Origin: Candidatus Zixiibacteriota bacterium
Lineage (GTDB): Bacteria; Zixibacteria; MSB-5A5; GN15; JACZUZ01
DNA length: 10,851 nt
Assembly: GCA_022572905.1 (NCBI GenBank)
Contig: JACZUZ010000028.1
Location: forward strand, 1 to 10,851
Direction: 5' to 3'
Shown one piece after another: positions 6,946-10,851 of this stretch (positions within the stretch are counted from its first letter, which is position 1; every line of letters begins with the position of its first letter). A model generated the notes under the pieces. That model saw only the letters and a list, made by a program, of their open reading frames with translations. It had not been told where the DNA came from and ran no database searches. A program made the position numbers and the translations under genes.

Positions 6946-6999
6946 TTTTTCTTCGCGTCAATACTCAAGAGACGTGAAATAACAAGAATCCTGGAAATT

Positions 7000-7362
7000 A
7001 TGAATCGCTACAGCCGAAAGAAAAAGGGCCCCTTACGGCCACTGGTTGCCAACCTCACTCAGAAACTGGCGCGTTCCGATAGCCGGCTACGGCGAAATGT
7101 CGTGCGATTTTCGGCGTTTTTGTTTCTGGGATTTGTAGTTTATTCATTTATGGCGGGTTCATACGGGTTGTTTCGCATTTCACGACTTGAATCGCGGAAG
7201 GTGCAATTAATCAATCAAAACAGACTACTGCTAGCCCGCATAGTCGATAGCGACTATAATAGACGCCGCCTGAAAAAAGACTCTCACTTCATAGAATACA
7301 TAGCCCGAACTCGCTATCATCTCTCTCGCCCAGGCGAAACAGTTGTTCGTATTCAACGCTAA
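7000..7362 (+). CDS. FtsB/DivIC-family septum formation initiator protein
   Basis: Small bitopic division protein that in known relatives forms a coiled-coil complex with FtsL and FtsQ/DivIB at the septum. The 120 residues show the classic layout: a basic cytoplasmic tail (1-35), one membrane segment (about 36-56), a heptad-like coiled coil (about 58-95, rich in Leu, Arg and Asn), and the family signature YIARTRYHLSRPGE at 100-113 followed by TVVRI. The cytoplasmic tail is longer than in E. coli FtsB. It lies behind the best promoter in the window and 120 bases before recO on the same strand, so it may head that transcript. FtsB and DivIC are homologous and I cannot choose between the names from sequence alone, hence no symbol. 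Confidence 0.88.
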   Translation: MNRYSRKKKGPLRPLVANLTQKLARSDSRLRRNVVRFSAFLFLGFVVYSFMAGSYGLFRISRLESRKVQLINQNRLLLARIVDSDYNRRRLKKDSHFIEYIARTRYHLSRPGETVVRIQR

Positions 7363-7482
7363 TAGATTCGAGTCATGGCTGGTTTGTTTTTCTAAGCGAG
7401 ACGTAGAGGACGCAATGTTCTTTGATACACTCTCTTTCTTTCGACGCTGTGTTTTTCAAAGATTCTTGAGTAAATTGAATCT

Positions 7483-8304
7483 ATGCCTATAGAGAAAACT
7501 GAAGGATTTGTGCTGAAAGCGTATAACTGGTCCGAATCATCCAGAACCATCGTTTTCTTCACACGCAAATCGGGAAAGTTGTCTCTGACCGATCGGGGCG
7601 GGCGTTCGCTAAAATCCAAACGCGGACGAGCAATTCCCTTCGCTCGGCTGGAATTGACTTATTATAGCTCCGAGCGCGAATCAGCCGGACATCTTTCGGA
7701 GGTCAATATAGAGGAGGCCTGGACATTTGAGGATGAATCAGCTCTGGGGAGACTTGCCTTCGGCTCGGCTGTTTGCGAAATGCTCCGACTAACATTGCCA
7801 GACCACGAACCCCATGAGGACCTTTACATCTACTCACTCAAATTTTTCAGGTGTTTGTCGAAATCTCCCCGTGAAGCGCTTTTGCCGCTTTTTGTATGTT
7901 ACTATTTACGCGCCATTTCATTTTTGGGATATCGTCCGGTTCTTTCCGCCTGCGTTGCCTGCGGCAGGAAAAAAGAGGATTTTTCGGTTTCGGCAAGGTT
8001 CTACAAATTATCACCCGATCGCGGGGGTGTAATTTGCAATTCTTGCCAGAGTGAGGGAGAAAGATATATTCAGCTATCGGCCGAAGACATGAACTGGGCC
8101 GCGGCATTGCAAACCAGCTCATTGGAAGAGGCCGAGAGCGAAACGATATCATATCAGCGCGCTTTCCGTGTTCTGGATGCGCTCCTGTGGTTTCTTAAAA
8201 CTCAGACGGGCATAGGCAAGATTAACTCACTGGATTTCTTAAATAAGCTCAAACAGGCCCAAGGCAGCCTGGGAATCAATCAGCCCGGGAGTCAACCAGT
8301 TTGA
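7483..8304 (+). CDS. recO: DNA repair and recombination protein RecO
   Basis: Recombination mediator of the RecFOR pathway: binds DNA and SSB, anneals single strands, and with RecR helps load RecA on gaps. The 273 residues begin with the OB-fold domain (1-80), opening with EKTEGFVLKAYNWSESSR, followed by the helical domain. A four-Cys zinc module is present: CVAC at 157-160 and CNSC at 185-188, with CYYLRAISFLGYRPVL (139-154) just before it, a typical RecO stretch. The ATG at 7483 has no convincing Shine-Dalgarno, but a 25-codon frame with a better site (ATG 7415, stop 7490-7492) overlaps it and might couple translation. 42 bases separate it from glyS, so the two are probably cotranscribed. 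Confidence 0.92.
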   Translation: MPIEKTEGFVLKAYNWSESSRTIVFFTRKSGKLSLTDRGGRSLKSKRGRAIPFARLELTYYSSERESAGHLSEVNIEEAWTFEDESALGRLAFGSAVCEMLRLTLPDHEPHEDLYIYSLKFFRCLSKSPREALLPLFVCYYLRAISFLGYRPVLSACVACGRKKEDFSVSARFYKLSPDRGGVICNSCQSEGERYIQLSAEDMNWAAALQTSSLEEAESETISYQRAFRVLDALLWFLKTQTGIGKINSLDFLNKLKQAQGSLGINQPGSQPV

Positions 8305-8346
8305 AATCTGATAAACTAAGAGAATTCGGAAATTTCAAGAGATACC

Positions 8347-9711
8347 ATGAATCAAAAAGAATCTAAAGCTCTCAAATCTCTCAAGCCTCCCAAAGATGAC
8401 CGGATGGAAAAGCTGGTCTCGCTTTGTAAACGACGCGGTTATGTTTTCCCCTCCTCTGAAATTTATGGCGGACTAAATTCATGCTGGGACTATGGCCCAC
8501 TTGGCGCCGAGCTAAAAAGAAATATAAAAAATCACTGGTGGAACGAAATGACCTGTCGGCGCAACGACATCGAAGGTATTGACGCCGCTATTCTGATGAG
8601 TCCACGGGTGTGGGAGGCGTCTGGGCATATTGAGCATTTCACAGACCCAATGATCGATTGCAAAACCTGCAAGGGAAGATTCAGAGCGGATCATCTCGAC
8701 AGTTCGCGCTGTCTACGGAAACCTTCCAAGACGCCCCATGAGTGCGGAGGCGAGCTGACCGAAGCGCGACAGTTTAATTTGATGTTCAAAACTTTCATGG
8801 GCGCGGTTGAGGATGAATCTGCGACAATTTTTCTGCGCCCCGAAACAGCGCAAGGGATATATGTGAATTTCCTCAATGTGAAAAACAGCTCTCGCCAAAA
8901 AATTCCGTTTGGAATAGCGCAAATCGGCAAAGCTTTTCGCAATGAAATCACACCAGGGAATTTCATTTTTCGCACACGCGAATTCGAGCAAATGGAAATG
9001 CAATACTTTGTACACCCCAGTGAAGACCAAAAGTGGTTTGACTATTGGCGCGAGCAAAGATGGGCCTACTATCTGAGTTTGGGAATAAAAGAATCCAGTT
9101 TGCGCTGGCATGAGCATGGCCCCAATGAACTAGCGCATTACGCCAAAGCCGCGTATGACATTGAATTTGAATTTCCCTTTGGTTGGCAGGAGTTGGAGGG
9201 CGTTCACAACCGCACCGACTTTGATCTGGGCTGTCACTCCAAATTCAGCGGGAAAGATTTGCGCTACTTCGATGAACGTTTCACCGAAAAATTCCTGCCG
9301 TACATAATAGAGACATCAGCCGGGGCGGACAGAAGTTTGCTCGCTGTATTGGTAAACGGATATGATGAGCTGGAAATAAAAGGCGAAACCCGCGTGTTCC
9401 TGCGCATTTCGCCGAAGCTCGCGCCGATCAAAGCGGCGATTTTTCCTCTGGTCAAGAAAGATGGCATGCCCGAAGCTGCGCTAAAGCTCCACAGCGACTT
9501 AAAGAAAAAATTCAAAGTCTTCTATGATCACGCCGGAGCTATTGGCCGCCGCTACGCCCGCATGGATGAAGCCGGAACTCCGTATTGCATCACCATTGAC
9601 GGACAAACACTGGAAGATCAAACGGTGACAGTTCGTGACCGCGACACGATGGAAAACCCGCGCATGTCAATCAACAGCGTAGCGGATTTCCTGACGGAGA
9701 AAGTGAGCTAG
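8347..9711 (+). CDS. glyS: Glycine-tRNA ligase, dimeric (alpha2) type
   Basis: Class II aminoacyl-tRNA synthetase that charges tRNA(Gly) with glycine. Its single chain of 454 residues is the homodimeric type, not the bacterial alpha2beta2 type. Seen: KRRGYVFPSSEIYGG at 28-42, an insert with Cys105, Cys108, Cys122 and Cys133 around RFRADHL (zinc-ribbon-like, with the last pair spaced unusually widely), FLRPETAQGIYVNF at 162-175, the class II motif 2 loop GKAFRNEITPGNFIFRTREF at 194-213, EGVHNRTDFDL at 284-294, motif 3 at 326-335 with Arg329, and the anticodon-binding domain from about 358 to the end. The first 19 residues are a basic, Lys-rich extension; many homologues begin at the equivalent of Met20 (8404), so the start could be internal. 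The upstream site AAGAGA before 8347 is modest. Its stop interlocks with that of the convergent gene. Confidence 0.95.
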   Translation: MNQKESKALKSLKPPKDDRMEKLVSLCKRRGYVFPSSEIYGGLNSCWDYGPLGAELKRNIKNHWWNEMTCRRNDIEGIDAAILMSPRVWEASGHIEHFTDPMIDCKTCKGRFRADHLDSSRCLRKPSKTPHECGGELTEARQFNLMFKTFMGAVEDESATIFLRPETAQGIYVNFLNVKNSSRQKIPFGIAQIGKAFRNEITPGNFIFRTREFEQMEMQYFVHPSEDQKWFDYWREQRWAYYLSLGIKESSLRWHEHGPNELAHYAKAAYDIEFEFPFGWQELEGVHNRTDFDLGCHSKFSGKDLRYFDERFTEKFLPYIIETSAGADRSLLAVLVNGYDELEIKGETRVFLRISPKLAPIKAAIFPLVKKDGMPEAALKLHSDLKKKFKVFYDHAGAIGRRYARMDEAGTPYCITIDGQTLEDQTVTVRDRDTMENPRMSINSVADFLTEKVS

Positions 9712-10851
9712 TAATTGGCAAATTCACTTGCAAGTTCAGAAGCGGCAATATCTATCGTTTTTCGTTTCTTCTTTTCAACAAGTCCATATACACGAACGAG
9801 TCTTGTTTCGTATTTACTCAGCAGATGAATAATCGAGGATTTCTCTCCTATCAAATCATCTAATTTTCTATCCTGCCCTCGGAAAATTTTTACTAATTTC
9901 AGCAAGTCCTCATCGTGAACCCTATCGACTTCAGAATATTCAAGAGTGGATGGGATTTCCTCAAATTTGATCTTACGCTCAGTGATCGTTAACGATTCTA
10001 TCGCTACATCTTCACACTTCAATATCTTTTCAAATTTTGGATCAGTCAATAGTGTTTTTTTGAAATAATTGTACTTTGCCAAGTTAGGCTCCTGACTATC
10101 TGAATATAAGACTCTCTCCTCCGCTATCAAATGCAATGGATCTCTGTTCAACAAGCTTTCTCTCAACCTTCCACAAAAATCGTCATATGGAATCCAACGA
10201 TCTAAATAAAACCAAAAGTACTCATCCGTAAAATTTGCAAGAAAACTAGCATCGTTTTTTACTTTTTCCGTAATGTCATCGAATGTTCTTACTATTTCGT
10301 AGGGTATCTTCGGATCAAATTTGGGCCATTTCATCATAGCATAAAACAGAGCCTTGGCCATCAATTCGAATCCCATGACAGCCTTGTGATGAATGATATT
10401 GTAATGGTAAAATCTTGCGGTTATGAAATGCTCAAGCGCGTGAATGGCTTTTTCATGAAAACACACTCTCTTTTCATGTTCGTGCCACCTCAAGTTTTGG
10501 AGGATATATTCCAGATCAACCAAGCCGTAGCTGACTCCTGCCATCTTAGAGTCGCGTAACAAATAATCAAATCGATCACAATCTAATGTGCTACTCATTA
10601 ATTGCGTGTAAAACGGATTTTCACGAGCTTCTGAAGCTATAATCCTAGATATTTCCTTTGGATCTTGATCATAAGTTAATAAGACTTTCCCTATTTCTGA
10701 GTTTTCGGAAGTTAGAATTACTTCTCCAAGTTTTTCATGGGAGACCGCGGAGCTTCCTAAGCTCTTACCGGCCTTGCTGAGGATATCCGCCGATGGTTTA
10801 GTATCTTCTGTCTCCTCAGACATCTTTATCCCCTTTGCTTCATGATCTCTC
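9708..10851 (-). CDS. HD-superfamily phosphohydrolase-like protein (dNTPase/SAMHD1-related), probably cut by window edge
   Basis: Residues are numbered from the ATG at 10823. SSTLDCDRFDYLLRDS (77-92), then GVSYGLVDLEYIL, is the hallmark of COG1078/SAMHD1-type HD phosphohydrolases. By alignment Asp83 matches the fourth metal ligand, and Tyr87 and Asp91 match substrate-site residues of SAMHD1. HEKLG at 29-33 matches the segment that normally follows the HD motif. The other metal ligands (His, His-Asp) are absent, as expected if they lie upstream: the frame stays open past this ATG to the edge. Against that, AGGGG stands 6 bases before the ATG, and another frame ends in TAA at 10828-10826, which would look like a normal gene junction. 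The C-terminal 200 residues are charged and unrecognised. Base composition is markedly AT-richer than glyS, hinting at accessory or transferred origin. Substrate (nucleotides or other phosphoesters) cannot be stated. Confidence 0.75.
   Translation of the reverse strand, partial: RDHEAKGIKMSEETEDTKPSADILSKAGKSLGSSAVSHEKLGEVILTSENSEIGKVLLTYDQDPKEISRIIASEARENPFYTQLMSSTLDCDRFDYLLRDSKMAGVSYGLVDLEYILQNLRWHEHEKRVCFHEKAIHALEHFITARFYHYNIIHHKAVMGFELMAKALFYAMMKWPKFDPKIPYEIVRTFDDITEKVKNDASFLANFTDEYFWFYLDRWIPYDDFCGRLRESLLNRDPLHLIAEERVLYSDSQEPNLAKYNYFKKTLLTDPKFEKILKCEDVAIESLTITERKIKFEEIPSTLEYSEVDRVHDEDLLKLVKIFRGQDRKLDDLIGEKSSIIHLLSKYETRLVRVYGLVEKKKRKTIDIAASELASEFANY

Noticed and set aside
8691..9117. Minus-strand open frames inside glyS (94 and 134 codons)
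   Set aside because: glyS motifs run continuously through this stretch on the plus strand; the antisense translations look random.

Overview
The window is a 10.85-kb stretch of ordinary bacterial chromosome: dense, mostly housekeeping genes with gaps of 0 to about 200 bases. I see no insertion sequence, phage gene, CRISPR array, rRNA or tRNA. It holds nine protein genes; the first and probably the last are cut by the window edges. Base composition is about 45-50% GC over most of it, falling to roughly 35-40% in parts of the secreted peptidase gene and in the last gene. Gene content (FtsB/DivIC-type division protein, RecO, dimeric-type GlyRS, BirA with an N-terminal helix-turn-helix, a secreted M1-type peptidase) only says Bacteria. 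My impression of a little-cultivated, deep-branching Gram-negative lineage is inference, not something the sequence proves.

Layout. Bases 1-2578 (minus strand) form a tight cluster read leftwards: nadC (NAD synthesis), birA (biotin protein ligase/repressor), then mutM/fpg (8-oxoguanine repair glycosylase, cut by the left edge). Spacings are 8 and 0 bases, so this is almost certainly one transcript; a plausible promoter lies at 2660-2688. Divergently, 2713-3267 (plus) encodes an unrecognised four-helix membrane protein starting at GTG behind a strong Shine-Dalgarno. After a 207-base gap, 3475-6815 (plus) carries a two-gene unit joined by an ATGA overlap: a divergent ketol-acid reductoisomerase-like protein and a large secreted M1-family metallopeptidase homologue. 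A good sigma70-like promoter (6917-6945) then precedes ftsB/divIC-like, recO and glyS (7000-9711, plus). Convergent to glyS, with interlocked stop codons, an HD-superfamily phosphohydrolase-type gene enters from the right edge (9708-10851, minus).

Most worth a second look: (1) the reductoisomerase-like protein keeps the fold and several metal ligands but has His for the active-site Lys and Gln for one metal-site Glu, and it is coupled to a peptidase instead of branched-chain amino acid genes; (2) the Fpg start reads Met-Thr-Pro, putting the catalytic proline one place too deep unless start choice or processing corrects it; (3) the peptidase has the HExxH-E zinc site but a degenerate aminopeptidase GxMEN motif and a long N-terminal extension; (4) the HD-family gene lacks its HD motif inside the window, and whether it is cut by the edge, split, or truly truncated is unresolved. 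I did not find a convincing wholly new multi-gene system; the reductoisomerase-like/peptidase pair is the nearest candidate.
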